DNA of 64,000 nt from Nitrosomonas sp. GTDB lineage: Bacteria; Pseudomonadota; Gammaproteobacteria; Burkholderiales; Nitrosomonadaceae. The DNA is taken from positions 62,001-126,000 of the forward strand of contig NZ_JAHBZY010000001.1 in assembly GCF_019635155.1 (NCBI RefSeq). The letters are read 5' to 3'. Of this stretch, positions 11,331 through 21,451 are shown piece by piece. The position numbers were made by a program, and so were the translations under genes. Every line of letters starts with the position of its first letter. Position 1 is the stretch's first letter. The notes beneath the pieces are model-generated. The model was not told the DNA's origin and did no database searches. It worked only from the letters and a program-made list of their open reading frames with translations.

Positions 11331-13997
11331 ATGGGTGCGCGTGATATAAAAGACGGACGGCGGCGGATTGGAACAACCGATTCCGAAACAAAGCATGTTG
11401 AGCAGCTGAAAAAGCTCTATGAGTTGAGCATGACGCTGTCGAGTAATCCTACCGATATCTTTAAGCATATCGCTCGCATGATTGCTGAATTGTTTGATGT
11501 TCGCGTGGTTTGTCTATCGGAGATTAGAGGCGATCAGCTTTACTTTATCGCTGTGTATGTCGACGGGAATGTTTTTCTGGATGCAGGGCAATGCCCTTTG
11601 GCGATTACCCCTTGTGCAACCGTTGAACTGAGCAAGGATATCCGCGTCTACGACCGCGTCAGTGAGCTTTTTCCCGAAGCTTCGTTTTTACAAGAGCATA
11701 ATGCTCTCGCTTATTGCGGCTTTCCCGTGCTGGACAATCATCAGAATGTGATTGCTATTACCTGCTTGCTGGACGATAAGCCGCATGAATTTACCGATGA
11801 GGATCAGGAATTATTGCGTATTTTCGGGCAGCGGATTTCAATGGAGCTTGAACGTCAGCGGCATATCAACGAACACCTCAAATCGGAAGAAAATTTGCAT
11901 CAGATGCAGGCGATGATGTTCCAGACCGAACAATTAGCGGGAATCGGGAGCTGGGAATGGAATATCCCTGAAGGCATCATTCACTGGTCGCCGGAGATGT
12001 ATCGTTTGCATCAGATCGATCCAGTAACGCATCCTACGTTAACGCCTGAAATGGCAATTTCAAAGATCGATCCGGCTGATTTGGAGCAGGTGCAAACAAA
12101 CATAACGCAAGCATTGGTGCATGGTGTTTGGGAGCCGATTGAGTATCGCTTACGACTGAAAAACGATCAGGTACGTTTAGTGAAAGCGGAAGGACTGGCG
12201 GTGCAATTCAAGCAAAGCTTTCCTACAAAACTGATCGGTTTTGTTCAGGATGTTAGCGAACTAAAAATAACGCAATTGGATTTAGAGCGGAATGTGGAGT
12301 TGTTACGCAGAGCGGAGCAACTGCAACGCGAGCAGCAACGTATGAGTGCGTTGCTGTCGGCTATGAATATTGGTGTGTTATTCGAAGACCAGGCTGGGCG
12401 CATCGAATTCGTCAATCCGGCATTCAAATATTTATGGGAGATTTCCGATACCTTCGATCTTACAGGTTTTCCGGCTCGGGATATTTTGACGCATTCCTCT
12501 CATCGCTTGCCTTGCCCGGAGCGCGCTTCCCAGCATGCCATGCAGATGTCGAATAGTGAGCCGAGCGAGCGGTTCGAAATTGAATTGCACGATGGCCGGA
12601 TACTGACGCAATTATCCTATCCGGTGACGAATTATGACGGCGCGATTTTGGGCCGCTTATGGATTTATGAAGATATTACACAAGAGCGTCAGACAGCCAA
12701 GCAATTACTCTATTTAGCCGAGCGTGATTCATTGACCGGGCTGCTGAACCGTCATCGCTTTCAAGAGCAACTTGAGCAATATTGGCGGATGGCTAAACGC
12801 CATCACATCAAATTTGCACTGCTGTATTTCGATCTTGACGAATTTAAGTATGTTAACGATACCTTCGGATATCGGGTAGGGGATACTGTTTTAGTACGCA
12901 TCGCCGGTGAAATTGCATCGCTGGTTCAGTCTAGTGAGCTATTTGCCCGGTTGGGCGGGGACGAGTTTGCCATCGTGATAGAGCATAAGCAGGATGCTGA
13001 GCCGTCGATGTTGGCTGCCTATATCGTTAATGCCGTTTCGTCCGTACCGTTTCGTTTTCGCGGAGCGAATATTCGACTGACAACAAGCGTAGGCATCGCT
13101 ATTTTTCCGGATCACGGTTTGGAGATAGAAGATCTGGGAGCTCACGCCGATGCAGCAATGTATCAAGCCAAATCCATGGGTAAGAATAATTGGTGTATCT
13201 ACGATGTGGATCGGGATATGTCGGCCGTGATGACCACCCGGATGACTTGGAAAAGCCGGATTGCGCAAGCGCTCGAACAAAATTATTTCGAAATTCATTT
13301 CCAAGGTGTGTATGTGACGCGCAATCGCGCCTTGAAACATGTGGAAGCGCTTGTTCGCATGCGGGATCTGCAACAGCCGGATCAATTAATTATGCCGGGG
13401 CAATTTATTCCGGTGGCGGAGAAGAGCGGGCAGATCTTGGATATCGATAAATGGGTATTGCAGCGCAGTATTGAAGTGTTGGCAAAGCATGCGCAGATGC
13501 CGCCCATAGCAGTCAATATTTCCGGGCGTTCGTTTGATGACCCGTCATTGCCGCGCTTTATTCAGACACAACTGAACAAGCATCAAGTGGATCCGGGACG
13601 ATTGATTATTGAATTGACCGAAACCTCCGCGGTATCGGATATTCAAGATGCGCAACGTTTTATTGAGGCGATTAATCAAGCCGGTTGCAAGGTGTGCCTT
13701 GATGATTTTGGCAGTGGTTTTTCCACTTTCAGTTATCTCAAATATCTTGGTGTAGAGATCTTGAAAATCGATGGCATGTTTATTAGGGATCTGGTTAATA
13801 ATCGTGACAATCAGATTTTCGTCAAGGCGATGGTCGATGTCGCGCGTGGTTTAGGCAAGGATGTCGTGGCGGAGTTTGTCGAAGATGCCATGACGCTGGA
13901 AATGATTCAAAATCTGGGGATTCAATTTGTTCAGGGGTATTATCTTGGCAGACCTTCGCCGGAGATTATTCAATCCAAGTCATGTGACGCAGGATGA
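11331..13997 (+). CDS. GAF-PAS-PAS-GGDEF-EAL cyclic-di-GMP signalling protein
   Basis: An 888-residue cytoplasmic sensor with no membrane segments. An N-terminal GAF-like domain (about 20-180) is followed by a PAS/PAC (about 200-310), a second PAS (about 330-455), GGDEF and EAL domains. The GGDEF active site is intact (residues 542-546). The EAL motif (672-674) and DDFGSG loop (791-796) are present, so both c-di-GMP synthesis and breakdown are possible. The start could lie somewhat downstream because no strong ribosome site is visible. Its 3' end overlaps the convergent fnr gene by 18 nt. Confidence 0.9.
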   Translation: MGARDIKDGRRRIGTTDSETKHVEQLKKLYELSMTLSSNPTDIFKHIARMIAELFDVRVVCLSEIRGDQLYFIAVYVDGNVFLDAGQCPLAITPCATVELSKDIRVYDRVSELFPEASFLQEHNALAYCGFPVLDNHQNVIAITCLLDDKPHEFTDEDQELLRIFGQRISMELERQRHINEHLKSEENLHQMQAMMFQTEQLAGIGSWEWNIPEGIIHWSPEMYRLHQIDPVTHPTLTPEMAISKIDPADLEQVQTNITQALVHGVWEPIEYRLRLKNDQVRLVKAEGLAVQFKQSFPTKLIGFVQDVSELKITQLDLERNVELLRRAEQLQREQQRMSALLSAMNIGVLFEDQAGRIEFVNPAFKYLWEISDTFDLTGFPARDILTHSSHRLPCPERASQHAMQMSNSEPSERFEIELHDGRILTQLSYPVTNYDGAILGRLWIYEDITQERQTAKQLLYLAERDSLTGLLNRHRFQEQLEQYWRMAKRHHIKFALLYFDLDEFKYVNDTFGYRVGDTVLVRIAGEIASLVQSSELFARLGGDEFAIVIEHKQDAEPSMLAAYIVNAVSSVPFRFRGANIRLTTSVGIAIFPDHGLEIEDLGAHADAAMYQAKSMGKNNWCIYDVDRDMSAVMTTRMTWKSRIAQALEQNYFEIHFQGVYVTRNRALKHVEALVRMRDLQQPDQLIMPGQFIPVAEKSGQILDIDKWVLQRSIEVLAKHAQMPPIAVNISGRSFDDPSLPRFIQTQLNKHQVDPGRLIIELTETSAVSDIQDAQRFIEAINQAGCKVCLDDFGSGFSTFSYLKYLGVEILKIDGMFIRDLVNNRDNQIFVKAMVDVARGLGKDVVAEFVEDAMTLEMIQNLGIQFVQGYYLGRPSPEIIQSKSCDAG

Positions 13998-14729
13998 ATT
14001 GCCCATTTTCAGACGCAAACGGGTGATATCGTTAATTTGAATGCGTTTGTTGTCAACGGTGATGATATTTTCATCTTGCAGCTTTGAGAAAGCCCGGCTG
14101 ACCGTTTCAAGTTTAAGACCCAGATAACTGCCTATTTCTTCCCGCGTCATGCGCAGGTTGAATTCACTCTCGGAATATCCACGCATACAGAAGCGGCGCG
14201 ACAAATTCAATAAAAAGGTTGCCAAGCGCTCTTCCGCTTTCATACTGCCCAGCAACAGCATTACACCATGATCCCGTACAATCTCACGGCTCATGATTTT
14301 ATGAAAATGGCGCATCAGCGAAGGAATAACAAGACTGATTTCTTCAAGTTTGGTAAAAGGAATTTCGCATACTTCGCTGTCTTCAAGGGCTATCGCATCA
14401 CATGTGTGAATATCCGAACTTATGGCGTCCAATCCCAATAATTCGCCGGTCATATGAAAACCGGTGACTTGCTGGCGTCCATCTTCTTCCAGTACGCAGG
14501 TTTTAAAAAAACCGCTACGAATGGCAAAAAGTGACTGAAATTTAATACCGGTCCGATGCAAATATCCACCACGCGAAATTCGGCGTTTATGACTGACGAC
14601 ATCGCCAAGGATATGAATTTCCTGATCGTTTAAACCTACCGGCAAGCATAGTTCACGCAAGCTGCAAGATGCGCAACTCGATCTGATGTTTGAAATATCA
14701 AGATGAGGAAGTGGAATGTCGCGAAACAA
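13980..14729 (-). CDS. fnr: FNR-type oxygen-sensing transcription regulator
   Basis: A 249-residue CRP/FNR protein with all four cluster cysteines: Cys19, Cys22, Cys28 and Cys110, matching E. coli FNR positions. The recognition helix LETVSRAF carries the E-S-R trio that reads TTGAT half-sites. It should bind DNA as a 4Fe-4S dimer without oxygen. A perfect FNR box lies 44 nt upstream of its start, between it and the divergent hemN, so autoregulation is likely. Confidence 0.95.
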   Translation of the reverse strand: MFRDIPLPHLDISNIRSSCASCSLRELCLPVGLNDQEIHILGDVVSHKRRISRGGYLHRTGIKFQSLFAIRSGFFKTCVLEEDGRQQVTGFHMTGELLGLDAISSDIHTCDAIALEDSEVCEIPFTKLEEISLVIPSLMRHFHKIMSREIVRDHGVMLLLGSMKAEERLATFLLNLSRRFCMRGYSESEFNLRMTREEIGSYLGLKLETVSRAFSKLQDENIITVDNKRIQINDITRLRLKMGNSSCVT

Positions 14730-14772
14730 AGTATTATCCCAAAGACGAGTAAATTACATTTCAAGATGTTAA

Positions 14773-14786
14773 TTGATCTGAATCAA
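14773..14786. promoter_or_regulatory. FNR box in the fnr-hemN intergenic region
   Basis: TTGATCTGAATCAA matches the FNR consensus TTGAT-N4-ATCAA in all ten defined positions. It is 44 nt from the fnr start and about 140 nt from the annotated hemN start. Confidence 0.88.
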
Positions 14787-14927
14787 ACTGCTTTACTGAA
14801 TCTAGCACCATAATTTTACGTGAATATTTTAGGGGATGGATATTCTTTTTTGTGAAAGCGACACCCAAGCGGATAAGTGAATATTTGAAAGGGTTCAGAA
14901 TTTGCGGATTTTTAACTAATCGTTTGA

Positions 14928-16373
14928 TTGAACGCATCTTCCAGTGAAGCGAATTGTCTAGTGCGTCCGCTATCATTTTTACAACCGACATCAAATTTGT
15001 TAGCAATCAACTCAGATCTGTTTCGTTATTTTGGTGTGGATAGCGTTGACTACCGCTTATATCCAGCGCCTGATTATTTTATCGAAGCATTTGATGTGCA
15101 GACATACCTTACTTGGCTCGGCTACCGCAAATCAGGATATCTGCGCCGACCGCTATCGCTGTATGTACATATCCCTTTTTGCAGTTCTTTGTGTTTTTTC
15201 TGCCATTGTAATCAGATCGTCTCACGAGATCGTGACTTGATTGAGAATTATCTGGATTATTTGTTGCGCGAAATCAGACTTCAAGGGCAGTACTTTAAAA
15301 ATGATCCAAGAGTTGAGCAAATATATTTTGGAGGCGGTACTCCGACAGTATTGCAAGATTACCAATTAAACAATCTCATGAAGGAGATTCGCCGGCACTT
15401 TAATTTGACCGAACAGGGAGAGTTCAGTATCGAGATCGATTCACGGCTGATGGCCCATCTTTCGATGCATACGCTGAAAGAAATTGGATTTAATTGTGCC
15501 ATTATCGGCGTTCAGGATTTTGATCAATCCGTACAGCAATCGATACACCGTATACAAACCGAATATGAAACACTCCATGCGATCGATGAAGCCCGGCAGG
15601 CCGGGTTTAAAACGGTGCGGGCAGAATTGATTTTCGGGTTGCCGAATCAAACGGTGGAGAAACTTGGTTATACCTTAGGAAAAATTATCGGAGCCAGTCC
15701 GGATCAAATTTGTTTGTCAAATTACAACTACTTACCGGAAAAATATAAACCGCAACGGCAGATTGATTTAGCGAATTTGCCAGGTGACGAAATCAGGCAA
15801 GACATGCAGTTGCAGACAATTAATCAATTACTGGAAGCCGGGTATGTTCATATCGGTATGAATCACTATGCGCAAAAAGGCGATTCCTTGGCCTTGGCGC
15901 AGCGTCAAGGGCGTTTGCATTATGGCTTACAAGGCTATTCCGCGTATCCGGAGAGTGATCATATTGCCATGGGCATTTCGGCCATTGGCAGCATTGGCCC
16001 GACGTTGAGTCAGAATCATTGCGATCTCACGCAATACTATGACAGGATCGAGCGGAATATACCCCCGATTATGCGTGGCATTGAGCTTAGTGCCGACGAT
16101 TTGATACGCCGTTCCGTTATGCAAGCGTTGATTTGTCATTCCGTGCTTATTTTTGAATCGATGGAAACTTTTTTTCAGATTGAATTTAAAAGCTATTTTG
16201 CTACAGAATTAAAAGAGCTTTTATTTCATGAGCAGGCCGGTTTGATAACGCTCGATGATGAAGAAGTAACCGTAACACCTAAGGGTCAGCTGGTAATTGG
16301 CAGCATCTGCAAGGTTTTTGATAAATATTTGCGCAATCAACAGCAACGCCAGAATTATTCAGCCTTTATTTAA
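14928..16373 (+). CDS. hemN: Oxygen-independent coproporphyrinogen III dehydrogenase
   Basis: A 481-residue HemN-family radical SAM enzyme with the cluster motif Cys85-x3-Cys89-x2-Cys92 followed by HCN, in the HemN context YVHIPFC. The GGGTPT motif and the C-terminal HemN domain are present. It makes protoporphyrinogen IX without oxygen. The TTG at 14928 is the first start and has no clear ribosome site; TTG at 14997 is an alternative. Divergent fnr and the shared FNR box fit low-oxygen induction. Confidence 0.92.
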   Translation: MNASSSEANCLVRPLSFLQPTSNLLAINSDLFRYFGVDSVDYRLYPAPDYFIEAFDVQTYLTWLGYRKSGYLRRPLSLYVHIPFCSSLCFFCHCNQIVSRDRDLIENYLDYLLREIRLQGQYFKNDPRVEQIYFGGGTPTVLQDYQLNNLMKEIRRHFNLTEQGEFSIEIDSRLMAHLSMHTLKEIGFNCAIIGVQDFDQSVQQSIHRIQTEYETLHAIDEARQAGFKTVRAELIFGLPNQTVEKLGYTLGKIIGASPDQICLSNYNYLPEKYKPQRQIDLANLPGDEIRQDMQLQTINQLLEAGYVHIGMNHYAQKGDSLALAQRQGRLHYGLQGYSAYPESDHIAMGISAIGSIGPTLSQNHCDLTQYYDRIERNIPPIMRGIELSADDLIRRSVMQALICHSVLIFESMETFFQIEFKSYFATELKELLFHEQAGLITLDDEEVTVTPKGQLVIGSICKVFDKYLRNQQQRQNYSAFI

Positions 16374-16377
16374 GTGT

Positions 16378-16490
16378 GAGGAAACTCTGAAAAATTACTG
16401 CGTGAAAATCGGACTCAAATACCCGTTTACCATTCAGCGAATTACGTTTCTTCGATTTTGCTTTTCCTAATCGCTAATCGCTGCTTTCCG
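16378..16490. mobile_element. Decayed copy C of the palindromic element family
   Basis: GGAAACTCTGAAAAATTACTGCG closely matches the reverse of the 28881-29010 element. It is followed by diverged CAAATA..CGTTTACC and GATTTTGC..TTCC segments with an internal deletion. The other terminal repeat is not recognisable. It lies just 3' of hemN, as copy A lies 3' of tolC and copy B 3' of ychF. Confidence 0.45.
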
Positions 16491-16513
16491 AAGCTTCATT
16501 AAAGGGATATTTT

Positions 16514-16540
16514 CCCTGAGAATCTGTGCAATCCTCAGGG
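16514..16540. terminator. Hairpin between hemN and the cytochrome gene
   Basis: CCCTGAG and CTCAGGG arms with a 13-nt loop, next to short T/A runs on both sides, between two convergent genes. It could act as a bidirectional terminator. Confidence 0.45.
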
Positions 16541-16548
16541 TTTCGAAT

Positions 16549-16857
16549 TTATCTGACTTCGCTATTGGTCAGAATGTATTCAGCCAATCGATCGGCAGAT
16601 TCCCCCTGGATATTTTTGAAGGCCGGCATTCTCATACTTCCACCTTGAAATTTTTTGATGATCGCATCTTTGTTCGCGACTTTTTCACTCAGTATCATAG
16701 CAACGCTTGCGCTGAGAGGTTTATGGCATTCCGTGCAAGCGGAGCTGAAAATTTGTTCTCCTGATGCATCGGCTGGCGGTGTGTAGTCTTTGCTCGCGCC
16801 GCAACCAGTCAGGATGAATAATGCTGATATGGTTAAAGCAATATTTATTTTTTTCAT
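16549..16857 (-). CDS. Small lipoprotein c-type cytochrome
   Basis: A 102-residue protein with a lipobox (LFILTGC) and one haem-binding motif, CTECH. A likely distal ligand methionine is in the MRMPAF segment. It is probably a class I monohaem cytochrome c anchored to a membrane by lipid, acting as an electron carrier. AGTTAGTAA precedes the ATG. The electron partner is unknown. The region 16858-17390 upstream is AT-rich and holds no gene I can support. Confidence 0.88.
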   Translation of the reverse strand: MKKINIALTISALFILTGCGASKDYTPPADASGEQIFSSACTECHKPLSASVAMILSEKVANKDAIIKKFQGGSMRMPAFKNIQGESADRLAEYILTNSEVR

Positions 16858-17390
16858 TTACTAACTCCAATTTATTGATTTTACTCTCTCGATAATACGT
16901 TTGAATTGTAAATCATTACATCCGTTTCCGATCGGAAATTTTGACCGGCCTTACGATTTTACCTTATCCACATTTATAGCAGCTTGTCAAACACTGTTCG
17001 GCCGTGGATAAGATTCAAAAGTTTTTTGCGCCTTATTTTTAATGATTTATTGAGAGGAGCTTTTTGACATTTTAACAACATTACTAGCATTTTATAGGTG
17101 TTAAATCGTATATGGCAATTCGCTAATTAATTACTCAGGTGTATGATATATAAGGCGAATTATAGGTACTAATAGCTCTAGGGGTATGTTCAATTATTAA
17201 CAAATTCTTAACATTTAGTATGTTACTGTTCGCCTCGATCAATTTTCGCTGCAACAATTGTTGAAAAAAAGTCAAGTGCAGAAAAAACGAGACTGATTGT
17301 TTATTGATAATTTGAGCCATGATAAAGCATTTACCGACAACTGAAGATAGCAGCTTAAGTAATTCACAACTTTTTTTAGGGAGAGATGGT

Positions 17391-18146
17391 ATGTTGAAGA
17401 AAATTAATAATTATATTTATCTGGCTGCGTTGAGTTTGTTGTTATGTAATCCTGCGGCTGCTGATAAAACTGTGGAAGATTTCCAATTTTGGGGACAAAT
17501 CGCAGCGCAGGGTAATTTTGGCTTTATAAACCCTCAAAATCCCGATCTGAAAAAATTCAGATGGTGGATGGAAGGACAAGGGCGTTTTGGTAATGATGCA
17601 TCGCAATTTTCGCAATCGCTGGTACGTCCCGGCTTAGGTTATGCGCTAACCGACAAAGTGGTTGTATGGGCGGGTTATGCCTGGGCACCTACGTGTGAAC
17701 CCCTAAACCGTGTCGGCTGCTTTGATGAGCATCGGATCTGGCAACAAGTGACCTGGGCGGATAATTTTTCATTCGGCAGATTATCGGCGCGTAGCCGTTT
17801 TGAGGAACGGTTCTTCAATCACCAAACCCCTATCCCAGGTAACGATGATGTGGCTTATCGATTCCGCCAATTGGTTAAACTAGCGGTTCCAATGCCAGCC
17901 GTGGATCCGAATCTCAGTTTTATCGTTCAAAGTGAATTGTTTATCGCGATGAATACCGTTGACAATCCTGGTTTTATATCCCGCGGTTACGATCAGAACC
18001 GGGCATTCGTAGGGTTGGGTTACAAAGTTAACCAATATGCCACGGTTGAATTGGGGTATATGAATCAATTCATCAACCGGCCGCATAGCGCTCGCCCAGA
18101 TCAAATGATGCATAACTTTGTTGCAAATTTGTTCCTGAATTTCTAG
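17391..18146 (+). CDS. DUF2490 family exported protein
   Basis: A 251-residue protein from the start at 17391, chosen because AGGGAGAG lies just upstream and the N-terminus then forms a signal peptide (MLKKINNYIYLAALSLLL...AAA). The alternating aromatic pattern (RFRQLVKL, FVGLGYKV, ELGYMNQF) and the C-terminal FVANLFLNF fit the DUF2490 family of probable outer-membrane beta-barrels. Function is unknown. It is monocistronic, with a strong hairpin after it. Confidence 0.82.
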   Translation: MLKKINNYIYLAALSLLLCNPAAADKTVEDFQFWGQIAAQGNFGFINPQNPDLKKFRWWMEGQGRFGNDASQFSQSLVRPGLGYALTDKVVVWAGYAWAPTCEPLNRVGCFDEHRIWQQVTWADNFSFGRLSARSRFEERFFNHQTPIPGNDDVAYRFRQLVKLAVPMPAVDPNLSFIVQSELFIAMNTVDNPGFISRGYDQNRAFVGLGYKVNQYATVELGYMNQFINRPHSARPDQMMHNFVANLFLNF

Positions 18147-18197
18147 GCGTCTGATGTTTCATCACTGACTCTTTAGTATCATACAAATCGTTGTTTT

Positions 18198-18237
18198 AGC
18201 CGGTTAACTTCCTTGAGTTATAGGAAGCTAACCGGCT
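18198..18237 (+). terminator. Rho-independent terminator after DUF2490 gene
   Basis: AGCCGGTTAACTTCC pairs with GGAAGCTAACCGGCT (15 bp, one mismatch) around a 10-nt loop, followed by AATTCTTT. Confidence 0.75.
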
Positions 18238-18416
18238 AATTCTTTATATAAACAGCGGTATCTTTTCAGTGTCAATTTTCTGTGAACTTTTAGTGAACAT
18301 GATTCCGATCCGGGTTTAAGCCATTGCGCTTTGCTCGACATCCCTTGCATCGGCTATTATTAGCGGTTTGAGTAATTTTCCTGTTTTTCCACGATCAATA
18401 CGGGTCTCGAACAACC

Positions 18417-21347
18417 ATGATGCAAGAGTTTAAGCCAGGGCAACGCTGGATCTGCGATGTCGATTTACAACTGGGGCTGGGTACGGTGCAAACCGTCGAA
18501 CACCGGATTGTCACCATTTTATTCAACGCGACCGGCGAAAGCCGCACGTACGCCAAACATTCCGCACCGCTGACGCGGGTGATTTTCAAATTGGGCGATC
18601 TTGTCAACAGCCAAGACGGTACCACTATGACCGTGACCGGCATGATCGAACGCAATGGTTTAGTCGTCTACACCGGTACTTGCGCGGATGGCAGCATGAT
18701 GGAATTGACGGAAGACCAACTGGCGCCGCAAGTACAGTTGAACCGTCCGTCCGAGCGTTTATTCACCGGTCAGTTCGACCAGGACAAATGGTTTCGCATT
18801 CGTTATCAAACATTGTTGATCCGCAACCGGCTGGCGCAAGCGCCGCTGTATGGTCTGGTGGGTACGCGAACCAGCCTGATTCCGCATCAACTCTATATTG
18901 CCCACGAAGTGGGCCGCCGCTTTGCGCCCCGTGTATTGCTGGCCGATGAAGTCGGGTTGGGGAAAACCATCGAAGCCGGATTGATTTTGCATCAGCAATT
19001 GCTGACCGAGCGTGCCAAGCGCGTGCTTATCGTGGTTCCGGAAACTTTGATTCACCAATGGTTGGTGGAAATGCTGCGGCGTTTCAATTTGCAATTCAGT
19101 ATTTTCGATGAAGAGCGCTGTTTGTCACTGGAAGCAAGCGAGGAAGACGAAGAAGGCGAAGAAGATCAGCAAGACGAAAATCCGTTTCAAAGCGAGCAAT
19201 TAGTGTTATGTAGCTTGCATTTTCTATGGCAACACCCGAAACGCTTTAAACAAGCGCTGGAAGGCCATTGGGATTTGCTAGTGGTCGACGAAGCGCATCA
19301 TTTGCACTGGTCGCCACAAGCTGCCAGCCCGCAATACGCTATGATCGAGCAATTGGCGGCACGCACTCCAGGCGTGTTGCTCTTAACCGCGACACCGGAA
19401 CAATTAGGTAAAGCCAGCCACTATGCCCGTCTGCGCCTGCTTGATCCGCATCGTTTCAGCAGTTTTTCCGAGTTCGTTACCGAAGAGCAATCGTACGAAC
19501 CGATCGCCCAAGCCGTGGAAGCCTTGCTTGAAGGGCAGAAACTGAACGATGATATCCGTCAACTGATCGCCGATACGCTCGATTCGGATCAAGCATCAGC
19601 GTTAATCGCGCAATCGCAGAATTCTTCAGCGGATCAAGCGCAGACCGGACAAGCCCGGAATCAGCTCGCGGAATTATTGCTCGACCGGCATGGTACCGGG
19701 CGCATCCTGTTCCGTAACACCCGCGCGGCGGTCAAAGGATTTCCCGAACGTAAGCTGGTCGCCAATCCATTGCCGATACCGGCGGAATATTTGCCTTGTC
19801 TGGTAACGTTTGAAACCACGCCGTTATCCAAACCGCAATTGCTGCTTTGCCCGGAACTGATTTACCAAGTGCGATCCGAAGAGGGTCAACCGTATTGGAC
19901 CGAAATCGATCCGCGCGTGAATTGGCTGATCGCTACGCTCAAGCGGGTGAAGCCGGAAAAAGTGCTAGTCATCGCCGCCAACGCCCAAACCGCGCGCGAT
20001 CTGGCGCAAGCGCTGAAAGAAACCACCGGGCAATTCATTCCGGTATTCCACGAAAGCATGAGCCTGGTCGAACGCGATCGTGCCGCGGCGTTCTTTGCCG
20101 ACAAGGAAACCGGCGGCCAGGTGCTGATCTGCTCGGAAATCGGCAGCGAAGGCCGCAATTTTCAGTTTGCACATCATCTGGTTCTGTTCGACCTGCCGCT
20201 CAATCCCGATCTGCTTGAACAGCGCATTGGCCGCCTCGATCGCATCGGCCAGACCGACACTATTCAGATTCATGTACCTTATCTGGAAAACAGCGCACTG
20301 GCGGTGATGTTCCACTGGTATCACGAAGGCTTGAATGCATTCGAGAAAACCTGCCCGGCCGGTCAAATGGTGTTTGTCAAAGTCGAAGAGCAGCTCATCG
20401 CCGCGCTGCATCAGCGTCAAACTCAGACCGAGGCATTGAGCGAGTTGATCGGCGTCACGCAAACGGCGCATCGGGAATTGAACGATGCGCTCGACCGCGG
20501 GCGCGACAAGCTGCTCGAATACAACTCGTTCCGGCCACTTATCGCCAACCAATTGACCGGCCAAGCGCAGGCGCAAGATGACGATGCGCTGCTGCCACAG
20601 TACATGGATACGGTATTCGACTGCTGCGGCGTGCATATCGAAGACCACCGCGCCGGCAGCTTTCTGATCGAACCGAGCGAGCACATGAGCATGCCGTTTC
20701 CCGGCCTGGATGACGAAGGCTCGGTCATCACCTATTCGCGAGCCGTGGCGCTGAGCAATGAGGATGTGCATTTTCTGACTTGGGAACACCCGATGGTCAC
20801 GCACGCGATGGAGCGGATTTTGAGCCACGAGAACGGCAACGCCGTGGTGACCATGATGAAACACAAACGCGTGCAGCCCGGCACCCTGCTGCTCGAAACC
20901 CTGTTCGTGCTCGAAGCGAGCGGACACAATGTGCAGCAAAGCAACCGCTACCTGCCGCCCGCGGTGATCCGCATTTTGCTCGACGAACAAGGCAGTGGCG
21001 ATTATCCGTACCTCGATCACGACTCGATCAATCAGCACCTGCAACCGGTCGCAACCGGCATCGCCAAACAAGTGATCCAACTGAAAGAAGACGCGATCCG
21101 CGAATTGCTAACCGCCAGCGAACAACAAGCCAGCGCGCAAGCTCCACAACTCATCGCCGCAGCCGAAGCGCGCATCCGGCAAACCTTCGTCCCGGAAATC
21201 GAACGCCTCAAAGCCTTGCAGCAGGTCAATCCAAACGTGCGCGACGAAGAAATCCAATTCTTCGAGCGGCAACTGCAGCAACTGACCAGCGCATTGAAAT
21301 CCAGCAATTTGCGGCTTGATGCCGTGCGGGTAATTGTGGCGACGTGA
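18417..21347 (+). CDS. rapA: RNA polymerase-associated SWI2/SNF2 ATPase RapA
   Basis: A 976-residue protein, about E. coli length. The N-terminal Tudor-like RapA region comes first, then the Snf2 core: DEVGLGKT Walker A near 176-183 and DEAH near 290-293. The helicase C-domain (QRIGRLDRIGQT) and RapA C-terminal domain follow. It recycles RNA polymerase. An acidic low-complexity insert (EEDEEGEEDQQDEN) near residue 245 is longer than I expect from E. coli RapA. The defence island begins immediately downstream. Confidence 0.95.
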   Translation: MMQEFKPGQRWICDVDLQLGLGTVQTVEHRIVTILFNATGESRTYAKHSAPLTRVIFKLGDLVNSQDGTTMTVTGMIERNGLVVYTGTCADGSMMELTEDQLAPQVQLNRPSERLFTGQFDQDKWFRIRYQTLLIRNRLAQAPLYGLVGTRTSLIPHQLYIAHEVGRRFAPRVLLADEVGLGKTIEAGLILHQQLLTERAKRVLIVVPETLIHQWLVEMLRRFNLQFSIFDEERCLSLEASEEDEEGEEDQQDENPFQSEQLVLCSLHFLWQHPKRFKQALEGHWDLLVVDEAHHLHWSPQAASPQYAMIEQLAARTPGVLLLTATPEQLGKASHYARLRLLDPHRFSSFSEFVTEEQSYEPIAQAVEALLEGQKLNDDIRQLIADTLDSDQASALIAQSQNSSADQAQTGQARNQLAELLLDRHGTGRILFRNTRAAVKGFPERKLVANPLPIPAEYLPCLVTFETTPLSKPQLLLCPELIYQVRSEEGQPYWTEIDPRVNWLIATLKRVKPEKVLVIAANAQTARDLAQALKETTGQFIPVFHESMSLVERDRAAAFFADKETGGQVLICSEIGSEGRNFQFAHHLVLFDLPLNPDLLEQRIGRLDRIGQTDTIQIHVPYLENSALAVMFHWYHEGLNAFEKTCPAGQMVFVKVEEQLIAALHQRQTQTEALSELIGVTQTAHRELNDALDRGRDKLLEYNSFRPLIANQLTGQAQAQDDDALLPQYMDTVFDCCGVHIEDHRAGSFLIEPSEHMSMPFPGLDDEGSVITYSRAVALSNEDVHFLTWEHPMVTHAMERILSHENGNAVVTMMKHKRVQPGTLLLETLFVLEASGHNVQQSNRYLPPAVIRILLDEQGSGDYPYLDHDSINQHLQPVATGIAKQVIQLKEDAIRELLTASEQQASAQAPQLIAAAEARIRQTFVPEIERLKALQQVNPNVRDEEIQFFERQLQQLTSALKSSNLRLDAVRVIVAT

Positions 21348-21451
21348 AGCCATCCGGTCGCACGGGGGTAACGAAAAAAGCAGTGAAATCAGTGGTGAGA
21401 GGGTATGATACACGCCAGAATCTGTCCCAATCCTTGAAATCAGGAGGCCGC

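Noticed and set aside
14761..15006. 81-codon minus-strand frame between fnr and hemN
   Set aside because: It covers the FNR box and the hemN start; no family-like sequence.
16858..17390. Possible small RNA or promoter cluster in the long AT-rich gap
   Set aside because: Only weak promoter-like hexamers with poor spacing; nothing specific enough to annotate.
19965..21080. 371-codon open frame antisense to rapA
   Set aside because: Shadow frame within a complete rapA; His/Arg/Val-rich translation without domains.
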